Source: Demequina zhanjiangensis
GTDB lineage: Bacteria > Actinomycetota > Actinomycetes > Actinomycetales > Demequinaceae
Direction: 5' to 3'
Assembly: GCF_030418315.1 (NCBI RefSeq)
Contig: NZ_JAUHPV010000001.1
Span: forward strand, 310,001 to 374,000
DNA: 64,000 bases
In this document: positions 1-7,936 of the stretch, piece by piece
How the letters are laid out: each line of letters starts with the position of its first letter
Position numbering within the stretch: position 1 is the first letter of the stretch
Notes under the pieces: model-generated
What the model saw: the letters and a program-made list of their open reading frames with translations, nothing else
Databases searched by the model: none
What the model was told of the DNA's origin: nothing
Translations under genes and position numbers: made by a program

Positions 1-306
1 GTCGACGATGGGCTGACGGACGGCGGCACCGACGACGGTTCCTCCGAGACCCCGGACGCGACCCCGGACCCCGAGCCGACCTCAACCCCGGACGCGACCG
101 AGGCCCCTGACGTCGCCGAGGCCCGTGCGGCTCTCAACGAGGCGCTCGACCGGGCCCAGCAGGCCATCGATGACGGCAACGCCGCACTCGCGGACGGCGA
201 CTTCGCCGCCTACGGCGAGGCGCAGGCCGCGCTCGACGAGGCGCTTCAGGACGCCGTCACCGCGTCCGACCAGCTCGACGCGGCGCTCGCCGCCGCTGGA
301 GCGTAA
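1..306 (+). CDS. UPF0182 family membrane protein, C-terminal fragment
   Basis: The window opens inside this gene; 101 codons remain before the TAA at 304-306. The fragment has an acidic Asp/Thr/Pro-rich linker (about residues 1-37) followed by an Ala/Asp/Glu-rich helical segment with the sequence DGDFAAYGEAQAALDEAL. That tail is typical of the cytosolic C-terminus of actinobacterial UPF0182 (COG1615) proteins, large polytopic membrane proteins of unknown function. The membrane domain lies outside the window, so the family call rests on this tail alone. Confidence 0.7.
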   Translation, partial: VDDGLTDGGTDDGSSETPDATPDPEPTSTPDATEAPDVAEARAALNEALDRAQQAIDDGNAALADGDFAAYGEAQAALDEALQDAVTASDQLDAALAAAGA

Positions 307-402
307 GGGCGAGGCGCGGTGCGGCCCCGAGTCGCACCGCGCCCGACCCGGCCCGATCAGCGCGATCGGGAGCGAGTGGTCATCGGGGCTCTGAAACCCT
401 GA

Positions 403-408
403 TAGAGT
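403..408 (+). promoter_or_regulatory. Possible -10 element of the initiator tRNA gene
   Basis: TAGAGT at 403-408 lies 15 nt before the mature tRNA 5' end, a suitable distance for a short trimmed leader. No good -35 match was seen, so this is a weak call. Confidence 0.35.
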
Positions 409-423
409 TGTAACTCGCAACGA

Positions 424-500
424 CGCGGGGTGGAGCAGTTCGGTAGCTCGCCGGGCTCATAACCCGGAGGTCGCAGGTTCAAATCCTGTCCCCGCTACCA
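424..500 (+). tRNA. Initiator tRNA-fMet (CAT)
   Basis: A 77-nt cloverleaf with anticodon loop CTCATAA. Initiator hallmarks are visible: position 1 (C) is unpaired with position 72 (T) in the acceptor, while GCGGGG pairs with CCCCGC, and the anticodon stem ends in three consecutive G-C pairs (GGG/CCC) next to the loop. The T loop sequence GGTTCAAATCC is canonical and the 3' CCA is encoded. A strong hairpin follows at once. Confidence 0.97.
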
Positions 501-504
501 CTCC

Positions 505-536
505 AGAAGGCCCGGACCGCAAGGTCCGGGCCTTCT
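505..536 (+). terminator. Hairpin terminator after tRNA-fMet
   Basis: A perfect 14-bp inverted repeat (505-518 with 523-536) has the loop GCAA and sits 5 nt after the encoded CCA. No long T tract follows, which is common in actinobacteria. From here to 733 I see no gene; 651-656 (TAGCGT) might be a -10 for the aldolase. Confidence 0.85.
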
Positions 537-733
537 GCATTTCCCGGGCGAGCTCCCGGCGAGCCGCGCGGAACGCGCGCCGTCGCGACGGCGACTCACG
601 TGGGCCCCCGCGCACGCGTCCTCCGAGGTGCCCCCGTCGCACCTGAGGCGTAGCGTGGAAGGCGAGAGCCGTTCTCTTCGGGACGGCGATGTGGCCGCCC
701 CGAGCGCTGTGCGCGTGACAGAGGGGAGTTGCC

Positions 734-1621
734 ATGTTCACCTCACCGCAGCTGACCAGATTCGAGACCGAGGCGGGGTTCATCGCCGCGCTCGATCAGA
801 GCGGGGGCAGCACGCCTGGCGCGCTCGCCCGGTATGGGATCGACGAGTCCGCGTATGCGTCAGAGGACGAGATGTTCGACCTCGTCCACGCGATGCGCAC
901 CCGTGTGATCACCGACCCGGCGTTCTCGAGCGACCGCATCCTGGGCACGATCCTCTTCCAGGGCACGGTGGACCGCGAGATCGAGGGCAAGGGGGTCGCC
1001 GACTACGTGTGGTCGGTGAAGGGCGTCCTGCCGTTCCTCAAGATCGACAAGGGTCTGGAGGAGGAGCGCCGTGGCGTCCGCATGATGAAGGACATCCCGA
1101 GCCTGGAGGCGACCCTTGCGGCGGCCAAGGCCAAGGGCGTCTTCGGCACCAAGGAGCGGTCGGTGATCCGGGCCGCTGACGCGGAGGGCATCGGCGAGAT
1201 CGCCGTGCAGCAGTTCGCCCTCGGCAGGCGCGTGCTGGAGGCGGGGCTCATGCCCATCCTCGAGCCGGAGATCGACATCCGCATCCCCGACAAGGAGGAG
1301 GCGGAGTACCTGCTCGAGGCGGAGCTGCGCGCGCACCTGGACGACCTCGGTGACGCCAAGGTCGCGCTGAAGCTCACGCTCCCGACGCGCCCCGGCCTCT
1401 ATGACGATGTGGTCGCGCATCCGAACGTGGCGAGGGTCGTCGCGCTCTCGGGCGGCTACACGCGGGACGAGGCGAATGCGCTGCTGGCCCGGAATCACGG
1501 CATGATCGCGAGCTTCAGCAGGGCGCTGCTGGAGGGTCTGCGGGTGGAGCAGACGGATGACGAGTTCCACTCGATGCTGGATGTCTCGATCGAGTCGATC
1601 TTCCAGGCGTCGAAGACCTGA
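734..1621 (+). CDS. fda: Class I fructose-bisphosphate aldolase
   Basis: A 295-aa protein matching the length and sequence of the Staphylococcus-type class I (Schiff-base) fructose-1,6-bisphosphate aldolase, which splits FBP into dihydroxyacetone phosphate and glyceraldehyde 3-phosphate in the cytosol. Visible family blocks are ALDQSGGSTPGAL near residue 20, the LKIDKG strand (about 102-107), ILEPEIDI (about 175-182) and the VALKLTLP strand, whose Lys (about residue 213) is the expected Schiff-base lysine. The ATG is preceded by a GAGGGGAG ribosome-binding site. It stands alone between the tRNA and permease genes. Confidence 0.95.
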   Translation: MFTSPQLTRFETEAGFIAALDQSGGSTPGALARYGIDESAYASEDEMFDLVHAMRTRVITDPAFSSDRILGTILFQGTVDREIEGKGVADYVWSVKGVLPFLKIDKGLEEERRGVRMMKDIPSLEATLAAAKAKGVFGTKERSVIRAADAEGIGEIAVQQFALGRRVLEAGLMPILEPEIDIRIPDKEEAEYLLEAELRAHLDDLGDAKVALKLTLPTRPGLYDDVVAHPNVARVVALSGGYTRDEANALLARNHGMIASFSRALLEGLRVEQTDDEFHSMLDVSIESIFQASKT

Positions 1622-1801
1622 TCCGGCATCTCGGACAGGTGAGACGTCGGCGGCGCGCAGGAGCGCTCGTCGATAGGTGTCGCGTCAGAGTCTGTCGCGG
1701 GACTCTGGTCCCTGAGGGCGGATCCCGACGAGCGTAGGCTCGCCCTTCGTGTGCATGACGATCCTCCCCCGGAACTGTGCGCCGCGCGTGGGAGCGCTCT
1801 C

Positions 1802-3316
1802 GTGAGCGCGCCGGCCCGCGGCAACGGATGGCTTCACGGCCGTACCGCGCTGCTGATCGCGTTCGCCTTCTCCGTGATGGCGGACCCGGTCTCGTCGGTC
1901 GCGTATGCGATCGAGGCGGCGCTCCACGCGCTCGACGGCCACCTGGGCCTCCTGCTCGCGGCCATGTCGCTCGTGGTGATCGTGGTCGCGCTGGTGGTGA
2001 CCAGCTATCACCAGCTCGTCGACCGCTTCCCTGAGGGCGGAGGCGCTGCCGCTGCCACGGGTCGCGCGTTCGGCGACGGCTGGTCGTTCGTGCCGATGGG
2101 CGCGCTGATCGTCGACTTCGTGCTGACCATCGCGATCTCCGTCTCCGCGGGCGCGTCGGCCATCATCTCCTACGTGCCGTCGCTGGCGCCGTATCGTCTG
2201 GGGCTCGCGCTCGTGCTGCTGGTGCTGGTCGCGGGGCTCATGTGGTTCGGCCACATGGGCCGGGCGGTGTTCGCGCTCCTCACCGTCGTGTTCCTGTTCG
2301 CAGCGGTCGCCGTGCTCGTGTCGGTCGCCACCTCGGCACCCACGGTCGCCGACACCATCTCCGCGGAGGCGGGCGAGACGGCGCTGCTGCACTCGGCACC
2401 GCTCTCGGTCCTGCTGGCCTTCCCCGTGGCCATGGCCCTCGCCACGGGCGTGGAGGCGCCGTCGTCGGCCATCGCGCAGCTCGCGCAGCTGGACGACGCC
2501 GGGCGCCGCTCATTCGGTCGCATCGCCCTGTGGTTGACGCTCGGCATCGTCGGCACGCTCACGCTGCTGCTCACCGCGTCGGTCGTGTACCTGGAGATCG
2601 GGCTGCCAGGCGAGGACTCGACCCTGGTGGCCGACCTCGCGCGTGCCGCATCGACCCCGAGCGTGTTCGCGCTCTTCCAGGGCGCGACCGCGTTGCTGCT
2701 GCTGTCCGCCGCCAGCTCGTCGTTCCAGGCTGGACCGGGCCTCCTGAAGGCGCTCGCGCGCCGTGAGGACGCCTCGGGAGGCCACGGGGTGCTCCCCGCG
2801 GTCTTCGGTCGCGCGAACTCCCACCACACGCCGTACGTGGGTGTGGGGCTCTTCCTGGTGCTCTCCGCTGTCGTCGTGACGGCTGCAGGCGCGCGCGACC
2901 AGCGGCTCGTGCTCTTCTACGCGGTGGCGGTCTTCGTGAGCTTCCTCATGGGCCTCGTCTCGATGGCGATCCTCGCGCACCGTGACGGTCAGCGCCGCTG
3001 GATGGCCCTCAACATCGTCGCCGCCGTCGCCGTGGGCTTCACGCTCGTGATGAACCTGATGCGTGTGGCGGCGATCGGCTCGCTCGCCGCGACCGCCGTC
3101 GCGTCGGGCATCCTCTACTGGGCGTGGGTCCGCGCGGGCAAGCCCAGCGGCGCTGCGCATGCGGTCGCGGAGGCCGAAGCCGGAGAGGCATCGGAGACGG
3201 GCGGTCACGAGGCCCCTGCGGCGTCGAATGCGGTCAGAGGCGCCTCGGATGCCGAGGAGGCCGCGGATGCCGCCTATGCCGTGGATGCGGTGCAGGAGCC
3301 GGCACCGCGCCGCTGA
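1802..3316 (+). CDS. APC-superfamily permease
   Basis: About 504 aa with 11-12 hydrophobic segments and the N-terminal pattern MADPVSSVAYAIEAAL, which fits transporters of the amino acid-polyamine-organocation superfamily. The substrate cannot be read from the sequence. The last ~55 residues form an Ala/Glu-rich cytosolic tail with no recognisable domain. I chose GTG at 1802 because GGGAG lies 6-7 nt upstream; an in-frame GTG at 1751 would add 17 residues but has no ribosome-binding site. A second APC-type permease follows in the same orientation. Confidence 0.8.
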   Translation: MSAPARGNGWLHGRTALLIAFAFSVMADPVSSVAYAIEAALHALDGHLGLLLAAMSLVVIVVALVVTSYHQLVDRFPEGGGAAAATGRAFGDGWSFVPMGALIVDFVLTIAISVSAGASAIISYVPSLAPYRLGLALVLLVLVAGLMWFGHMGRAVFALLTVVFLFAAVAVLVSVATSAPTVADTISAEAGETALLHSAPLSVLLAFPVAMALATGVEAPSSAIAQLAQLDDAGRRSFGRIALWLTLGIVGTLTLLLTASVVYLEIGLPGEDSTLVADLARAASTPSVFALFQGATALLLLSAASSSFQAGPGLLKALARREDASGGHGVLPAVFGRANSHHTPYVGVGLFLVLSAVVVTAAGARDQRLVLFYAVAVFVSFLMGLVSMAILAHRDGQRRWMALNIVAAVAVGFTLVMNLMRVAAIGSLAATAVASGILYWAWVRAGKPSGAAHAVAEAEAGEASETGGHEAPAASNAVRGASDAEEAADAAYAVDAVQEPAPRR

Positions 3317-3405
3317 GCAGCACTCCGTCCGCCTCGCCACTCTCCCTCCGCTTCCCGACCCGGGGCAGCGGGAGCGCTCGCGCCGCCGCGCGCTAGTCTT
3401 CCCCC

Positions 3406-4758
3406 GTGACTGCGCGCAGGGTGGGTCTGCTGGGGGCGACAGGCATCGGCGTCGGTTCGATGCTCGGAGCCGGCGTCTTCTCCGACATGTGGGTGGACGT
3501 GCTCGCCGCGGGGCAGTGGTACCTGCTCGCGCTGGCCATCGCCGCCGTCGTCGCGATCGCGAACGCGCTCTCGACCGCGCAGCTCGCCGCTGCCCACCCT
3601 GTCGCGGGTGGCGCGTACGCGTACGGGCGTGCTGAGCTCTCCTCCTGGGCGGGGCACCTGGCGGGCGCCGCCTTCCTCGTGGGCAAGACCGCGTCCGTCG
3701 CGGTAGGGGCCGTGGTGCTCGGCGCCTACGTGCTGCCGGGCCATGCGCAGGGGATCGCGACCGCGGCGATCGCGCTCGTCTGGGCGCTCAACGCACGTGG
3801 CATCACCAAGACCGCGTGGGGTGCGACGGCGATCGCGATCACCGTCTCGGCCGCGCTCGTGGTCCTGGTGGGATTCTCGGTGGCCACTCCTGTCACGTTC
3901 GGCTGGTTCGCGTACGCGCCGCTCTCGGGGTCGACGTTCGACGTGGCGCCGCTCGTGGCTCTCGCCGATGGTTCCGGGGGCCTCGCCGCTGTGCCGGTCG
4001 CCGCTGCTGCCGCCTTCTTCGCCTTCGCTGGCTATGCGCGCATCGCGACGCTCGGCGAGGAGGTCCGCGATCCGTCCCGGACCATCCCGCGGGCGATCGT
4101 CATCGCTCTTGCCGTGGTGCTTGTGCTCTACGTCGGCGTGGGCGTCGCTCTCGCCACGCACGTGGGCTACGAGGGTCTGCTCGCGGTGATGCCGCCGGGC
4201 GTCGACTCGGGAGAGCCCCTGACGGCCGCGCCGCTCGAGCGGCTTGCGGAGGCGGTGGGGCTTCGGGCCGGATTCGTGACCGCCGTCGCCGCGTTGAGCG
4301 TGCTGGGCGCGATGCTGGCCGTGCTTGCGGGGGCGGGCAGGACTGCGATGGCCATGGCGCGCGAGGGTGATCTGCCCCGCCGGCTCGCGGCGCAGGGGAG
4401 AAGTGGGGCGCCGTGGCTTGCCGAGCTGGTGATCGCGCTGGCGGCCGTCGCTCTCGTCTGGACGCAGGGGACGAGCCTGCTGCTCGTGTCCGTCGCGACG
4501 ATCCTCACGTACTACGCGGTGGCGAACTCTGCGGCGTTCGTGCAGTCGCGCCGGGGGCGGGCTGCTACCTTGCGCATCCCACCTGCAGTGAGCGTGATCG
4601 GGCTCGTGGGATGCCTCGCGCTGGCCGGGGTGGCGCTGCCTGCGGCCGTGGGGGAGGGGCCCGTGTGGGTGCCCTTCGTGCTTGCTCTCGTGGTGCTCGG
4701 ATGGCCGACCATCACCTGGCTGGTGTCCCGACGTGCACTAGGACCGAAGTCCCGCTAG
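3406..4758 (+). CDS. APC-superfamily amino acid permease
   Basis: 450 aa with about 12 transmembrane segments. The first helix carries GATGIGVGSMLGAGVF, the glycine-rich unwound helix that binds the substrate carboxylate in APC transporters, and the block FFAFAGYARIATLGEEVRDP near residues 205-224 is the conserved TM6-loop signature. The protein probably imports an amino acid or amine; specificity is unknown. The GTG start has TAGTCT at 3394-3399, six nt upstream, and no Shine-Dalgarno, so the mRNA is probably leaderless. It is only distantly similar to the preceding permease, so this is not a recent duplication. Confidence 0.85.
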   Translation: MTARRVGLLGATGIGVGSMLGAGVFSDMWVDVLAAGQWYLLALAIAAVVAIANALSTAQLAAAHPVAGGAYAYGRAELSSWAGHLAGAAFLVGKTASVAVGAVVLGAYVLPGHAQGIATAAIALVWALNARGITKTAWGATAIAITVSAALVVLVGFSVATPVTFGWFAYAPLSGSTFDVAPLVALADGSGGLAAVPVAAAAAFFAFAGYARIATLGEEVRDPSRTIPRAIVIALAVVLVLYVGVGVALATHVGYEGLLAVMPPGVDSGEPLTAAPLERLAEAVGLRAGFVTAVAALSVLGAMLAVLAGAGRTAMAMAREGDLPRRLAAQGRSGAPWLAELVIALAAVALVWTQGTSLLLVSVATILTYYAVANSAAFVQSRRGRAATLRIPPAVSVIGLVGCLALAGVALPAAVGEGPVWVPFVLALVVLGWPTITWLVSRRALGPKSR

Positions 4759-4821
4759 TATCACTGCCAGTTGACGCATCAACGCCAACTCGGCGCGGCA
4801 AGCGCCTCGGCCCGCAAGGGT

Positions 4822-4855
4822 CGGACCGCACCCCGGTCCCCGGGGGTGCGGTCCG
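4822..4855. terminator. Bidirectional hairpin between permease and DUF2505 gene
   Basis: A G+C-rich inverted repeat pairs 4822-4834 with 4842-4855 across a short loop between two convergent genes. It could end transcription from both sides. Confidence 0.7.
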
Positions 4856-4879
4856 CCGGCGGACGCCCCCCTTACGAAC

Positions 4880-5377
4880 TCAGCGGCTCGCCGCGAGCCA
4901 TTCATCCGCGGCGGTCAGCTCGCTCTCCAGCGTCTTGGTGACAGAGCCCACGAGCGCTCGTTCGATCATGGGCCCCACCAGTGGCATCGCCACCGAGACG
5001 GAGCCCGTCGCGAGCATCTCGGTCCCGTCGCCATCAGGTCGGAGGCCCAGCGCTCCCGCCACGTGACCGGGCGCTCCCATGACCTCCACGGAGAACGTGC
5101 CGATGCGCTCGCCCTCCTCGGGCGGCTCCCATACCTCGGTGTAGGTGACGACCAGTCGAGAGCCGACGAGCGACCTCATCTCCGCCGGGATCGAGCTCGT
5201 GGGAGCCTCGCGGCGGATCGACACCTGGAAGTCCGCCGACGCGTCGCCGTCCACCAGGAGATCGATCAGCGTGGCCCCCGAGGCCTCGCCTCGCACGCGC
5301 GCGAAGGACTCGTCCGCAAGCATCTCGACGACGGCGTCGAGCGGCGCGTCGAAGCGGTGGCGGTGAGTGAAGTCCAT
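4880..5377 (-). CDS. DUF2505 domain-containing protein
   Basis: 165 aa beginning MDFTHRHRFDAPLDAVVEMLADESF, the conserved opening of actinobacterial DUF2505 proteins, which have a START/SRPBCC-like helix-grip fold. There is no signal peptide or membrane segment, so it is presumably cytosolic; the ligand is unknown. The start was placed at this Met rather than an upstream in-frame codon because GGGGGAA lies just before it and the family consensus begins there. It is convergent with the permease and divergent from pdtaS. Confidence 0.85.
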   Translation of the reverse strand: MDFTHRHRFDAPLDAVVEMLADESFARVRGEASGATLIDLLVDGDASADFQVSIRREAPTSSIPAEMRSLVGSRLVVTYTEVWEPPEEGERIGTFSVEVMGAPGHVAGALGLRPDGDGTEMLATGSVSVAMPLVGPMIERALVGSVTKTLESELTAADEWLAASR

Positions 5378-5492
5378 GCGGTTCCCCCGGGTGATTCTCT
5401 GGGCTTCCCAGAGTACCGCGAGAGCGCGGTGCCCCGAGGGTCCCGGAGGTCCCATGGCGCCGCTAGAGCCCGGGCCACCGTAGGCTTCTCCT

Positions 5493-6968
5493 GTGGCAAG
5501 CCTGAGAGAGATCGCGGAGCGTTACGGCTCCCTCACCGACGCGGAAGCGGAGTGCCTTGCGCTCCTTGCCGAGGACTGGCAGATCATCGCGGACCTCTCG
5601 TTCGCCGATCTGGTCATGTGGAGGCCCGTGGACGACGGCTTCGTCGCGATCGCGCAGTGCCGCCCCTCAACCGGCCCCACGGTCCATCAGGACGACGTGG
5701 TGGGCACCTTCGCCGCCGACGGCCGTGTCGGTCATCTGCGCCGTGCCTTCGACACGGGCGAGCTCGTCGCCTCTCGCGAGCCGCGCTGGGACGAGACGTA
5801 CGCCGTGCGCGAGGACGCGCTTCCGGTGGTGCTCGAGGGCAAGCCGATCGCCGTGCTGACCCGCGAGGTCTCTCAGGCGGTCTCGCGCTCCTCGTCGCGG
5901 CTCGAGCTGAACTACAAGGGCGCGGCCGACGACGTGCTGCACATGATCACCCGCGGCGAGTTCCCCGTGCCGACCTCGGTGACGGGCCCGCGTCGCGGCG
6001 CTCCGCGCGTCGGCGATGGCGTGCTCCGTCTCGATGCCGCGGGCCATGTCACCTACGCGAGCCCCAACGCGCTGTCCTGCTTCCATCGGCTCGGCCTCAC
6101 CGGACCGCTCATCAACAAGTCGCTCCCGCGCGAGGTCAGCGCGATCCTGCTCGACAAGGGGCAGATGGACGAGACGCTCGCGATGGTCGTCATGGGACGT
6201 GCCGCGTGGCGCACCGACATCGAGTCCAACGGGGCGGCGCTGTCCCTCCGCGCGATCCCCGTGACCGAGCACGGCGTGCGGCACGGCGCCGTGCTGCTGT
6301 GCCGCGACGTCTCCGAGCTGCGTCGCAGAGAGCGCGAGCTCATCACCAAGGACGCGACGATCCGCGAGATCCACCACCGCGTGAAGAACAACCTCCAGAC
6401 CGTCGCCGCCCTGCTGCGGCTGCAGTCGCGCCGTGTCGAGGCGCCGGAGGCGAAGGAGGCGCTCGCCGAGGCGATGCGTCGCGTGTCCACGATCGCCCTG
6501 GTGCACGAGACCCTGTCTGGCACGCTCGATGAGCTCGTGAACTTCGACGACCTGGCGCGTCGCTCCATGCGCATGTCCGCCGAGGTCGCCTCGCCCGGCG
6601 TCCAGGTGAGCATCGTCCGCGAGGGTGACTTCGGGATGATCCCCGCGCAGTGGGCGTCGTCGCTCGCGCTCGTCATCACCGAGCTCGTCACGAACGCCGT
6701 GGAGCATGGGTTCGTGGGCAAGGAGCGAGGCGAGATCACGGTTCAGGCGGAGCGGTCCGCCACGGGCGACAGGCTCAAGGTCAGCATCCTGGACGACGGG
6801 GTGGGCCTCCAGGGAAGCCCGAGCGGTCTCGGTTCCTCGATCGTGCGCACGCTCGTGGAGAACGAGCTCGACGGCGCGATCGACTGGACGGCCCGTCAGC
6901 CGGGGCCAGGATCCGTCGTCACGCTCGACGTGCGCGTGGGCGAGGGGCGCAGCGAGGGGCGCTACTGA
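5493..6968 (+). CDS. pdtaS: Sensor histidine kinase PdtaS
   Basis: 491 aa, soluble. Order of domains: GAF-type sensor (about 1-140), PAS (about 160-275), HisKA_2 with the phospho-acceptor motif EIHHRVKNNLQ (His294/His295), and HATPase_c with ITELVTNAVEHGF and the DDGVGL glycine box. This architecture is that of mycobacterial PdtaS, which phosphorylates the ANTAR-domain antiterminator PdtaR; no ANTAR gene is in the window, as expected for this split system. The GTG start lies six nt after TAGGCT (5481-5486), so the gene is probably leaderless. Confidence 0.93.
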   Translation: MASLREIAERYGSLTDAEAECLALLAEDWQIIADLSFADLVMWRPVDDGFVAIAQCRPSTGPTVHQDDVVGTFAADGRVGHLRRAFDTGELVASREPRWDETYAVREDALPVVLEGKPIAVLTREVSQAVSRSSSRLELNYKGAADDVLHMITRGEFPVPTSVTGPRRGAPRVGDGVLRLDAAGHVTYASPNALSCFHRLGLTGPLINKSLPREVSAILLDKGQMDETLAMVVMGRAAWRTDIESNGAALSLRAIPVTEHGVRHGAVLLCRDVSELRRRERELITKDATIREIHHRVKNNLQTVAALLRLQSRRVEAPEAKEALAEAMRRVSTIALVHETLSGTLDELVNFDDLARRSMRMSAEVASPGVQVSIVREGDFGMIPAQWASSLALVITELVTNAVEHGFVGKERGEITVQAERSATGDRLKVSILDDGVGLQGSPSGLGSSIVRTLVENELDGAIDWTARQPGPGSVVTLDVRVGEGRSEGRY

Positions 6969-7021
6969 CCCGTTCGGGCATGCCGCAGAGCCGCTCAGGC
7001 CTCGCACGGGCCCGGACATGC

Positions 7022-7057
7022 AGGAAGGGGCGCGGCCTGACGGCCGCGCCCCTTCCT
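7022..7057. terminator. Bidirectional terminator between pdtaS and whiB1
   Basis: A perfect 16-bp stem (7022-7037 with 7042-7057) has the loop TGAC. It sits between convergent genes and is one of the strongest hairpins in the window. Confidence 0.9.
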
Positions 7058-7067
7058 GTGTGAGCTA

Positions 7068-7325
7068 CTACTTGGCGGCGCGACGCGCGCGAGCCGCGCG
7101 ACGCTTCAGCGAGCGACGCTCGTCCTCGGAGAGGCCACCCCACACGCCGGAGTCCTGGTTGTGCTCCATGGCCCACTGCAGGCAGGTGTCGCGCACGTTG
7201 CAGGTGCCGCAGACGACCTTCGCCTTCTCGATCTGAGCGAGCGCAGGGCCGGTGTTGCCGACGGGGAAGAAGAGCTCGGGGTCGTCGACCTCGAGGCAGG
7301 CAGCGTTGTCGCGCCAATCCATCAT
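7068..7325 (-). CDS. whiB1: WhiB1-type iron-sulfur transcription factor
   Basis: 85 aa with the four [4Fe-4S] ligands Cys10, Cys39, Cys42 and Cys48, the turn GVWGG and a basic C-terminal DNA-binding tail. The blocks WRDNAAC, DPELFFPVGN and DSGVWGGLSEDERR match mycobacterial WhiB1, a nitric-oxide-sensitive regulator that binds the primary sigma factor. AAGGAG lies upstream; two Met codons in a row (7325 and 7322) are both possible starts, and orthologues usually begin MDW. The 5' region of over 100 nt is relatively A+T-rich and may carry regulation, but I could not assign an operator. Confidence 0.95.
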   Translation of the reverse strand: MMDWRDNAACLEVDDPELFFPVGNTGPALAQIEKAKVVCGTCNVRDTCLQWAMEHNQDSGVWGGLSEDERRSLKRRAARARRAAK

Positions 7326-7499
7326 GTGTGCTCCTTGGGGGTAAATGAGAACGACGGACCATCCACAAGGGGGAGAGTGGAGATCCGTCGCTTCGTCGCT
7401 ACATCACTGCCGAACATTTTCTCATTGTTACGAACAGATGACAAGGGGTCGGAACTCAAAATTCCCGCAGAGTCCGGTCCCCGTCCTAGGCTGTTCGCC

Positions 7500-7892
7500 G
7501 TGACCGAGAACCGACGCCCCGACCGGATCGACCTCGTCGCCTCCGCGCTGCTCGCGCTCGAGGCCGCCGCGCTCCTGGCGGTGTCCGTGGTCTACGCAAT
7601 CTACGCCGCGACCGGAGCCGATGTCGAGGTCATCCCCACGCTCGGAATCGCCGCCTTCGCGCTGATGATGGCCGCCGGCGTCGCGGTCACGGCGCGGGGA
7701 TTCGCCCGGGGCGCGCGTTGGTCGCGCGGCGCCGCACTGACGTGGCAGGTGCTCCAGGCCGCCGCGGCAGCGGCGATGGTCGGTGCCGTGCCGTGGGCCG
7801 CGGTGGCGATCCTGCTCGTGTCCGCTGCAGTCGCTGCGGCGGCCATGAGGGCATCGGCGCGCGATCAGGCCGCCTCATCGCCAGAGGCCTGA
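7500..7892 (+). CDS. Small hypothetical membrane protein
   Basis: 130 aa with about four hydrophobic helices (starting near residues 12, 45, 80 and 100) and a short charged C-terminus; very Ala/Val-rich. No family recognised. The GTG start is supported by TAGGCT at 7487-7492, seven nt upstream, as in other leaderless genes here; the open frame continues further 5' but that part overlaps the whiB1 leader and coding region. It is convergent with the following glycosyltransferase-like gene. Confidence 0.6.
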   Translation: MTENRRPDRIDLVASALLALEAAALLAVSVVYAIYAATGADVEVIPTLGIAAFALMMAAGVAVTARGFARGARWSRGAALTWQVLQAAAAAAMVGAVPWAAVAILLVSAAVAAAAMRASARDQAASSPEA

Positions 7893-7936
7893 CCCCTCGT
7901 CCGCAGGCCTTTCGTCTGTGACTGGGCCCCGGCCGC

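Noticed and set aside
7326..7499. A CRP-type operator upstream of whiB1
   Set aside because: A TGTT..AACA half-palindrome is visible but does not match the mycobacterial CRP consensus well enough.
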